NCBI GenBank assembly: GCA_905221605.1
Contig: CAJNDS010001225.1
Span: 401,001 to 465,000, forward strand
From: Symbiodinium natans
Taxonomy: Eukaryota > Sar > Dinophyceae > Suessiales > Symbiodiniaceae
Length of the DNA stretch: 64,000 bases
Reading direction: 5' to 3'
Made by a program: the position numbers and the translations under genes. A model generated the notes under the pieces. It had not been told where the DNA came from, searched no databases, and was given only the letters and a program-made list of their open reading frames with translations. Position 1 is the stretch's first letter. Each line of letters opens with the position of its first letter. Shown here one piece after another: positions 63,959-64,000 of this stretch.

Positions 63959-64000
63959 GCGGTTTAGGGTTTAGGGTTTAGGGTTTAGAGCGCACTTGCA

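Overview
The window looks like nuclear DNA of a dinoflagellate, probably a relative of Symbiodiniaceae or Polarella. The evidence is: (i) TTTAGGG/CCCTAAA telomere-type repeats scattered through almost every non-coding stretch; (ii) introns that, wherever a protein family lets the splice be checked, mostly begin with GC or GA instead of GT and end with AG; (iii) every recognisable gene lies on the minus strand, as in dinoflagellate unidirectional gene blocks; (iv) protein families typical of these algae. No database was searched. Families were recognised by eye from the translated exons, and exons were joined by hand using reading-frame continuity.

Layout, listed from low to high coordinate (transcription runs right to left). 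1-3.6 kb: GT/GC microsatellite, a short unknown reading frame, an AT-rich degenerate satellite. 3.9-10.3 kb: short-chain dehydrogenase/reductase (SDR), N-terminal 115 residues in nine exons. 11.3-33.2 kb: a metallophosphoesterase-like protein in about 14 exons of 22-69 nt spread over 22 kb; its introns hold a 3.7-kb telomere-type array, a 33-bp minisatellite with switching orientation and a 3.3-kb low-repeat island. 34.4-37.1 kb (perhaps to 38.7): a probable helical/coiled-coil protein. 39.6-41.5 kb: linked exons of unknown function. 42.4-47.3 kb: a multi-pass membrane protein with the WDDTYCKRLWCMFELAAF-type motif expanded in dinoflagellates. 49.8-53.2 kb: further exon-like pieces. 53.4-55.5 kb: an FNIP/leucine-rich repeat protein with a ubiquitin-like N-terminus, the only long uninterrupted coding exon. 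56.1-58.0 kb and 59.3-64 kb: exon clusters of unidentified minus-strand genes.

The most interesting signal is in the introns. Several introns are bounded by direct duplications (16-38 bp) of exon sequence, and what lies between the duplicates is mainly telomere-type repeat. Removing insert plus one duplicate restores the conserved protein exactly, so telomere repeats appear to have been inserted with target-site duplication and then spliced as introns. Other introns coincide end to end with copies of short dispersed families, some with terminal inverted repeats (families A, B, I and L here), which behave as introner elements. Some of these copies have themselves received telomere-repeat insertions. 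Coding calls outside the recognised families are less certain, because short open frames occur by chance in this GC-rich sequence; several first guesses of that kind were overturned when the true family frame was found.
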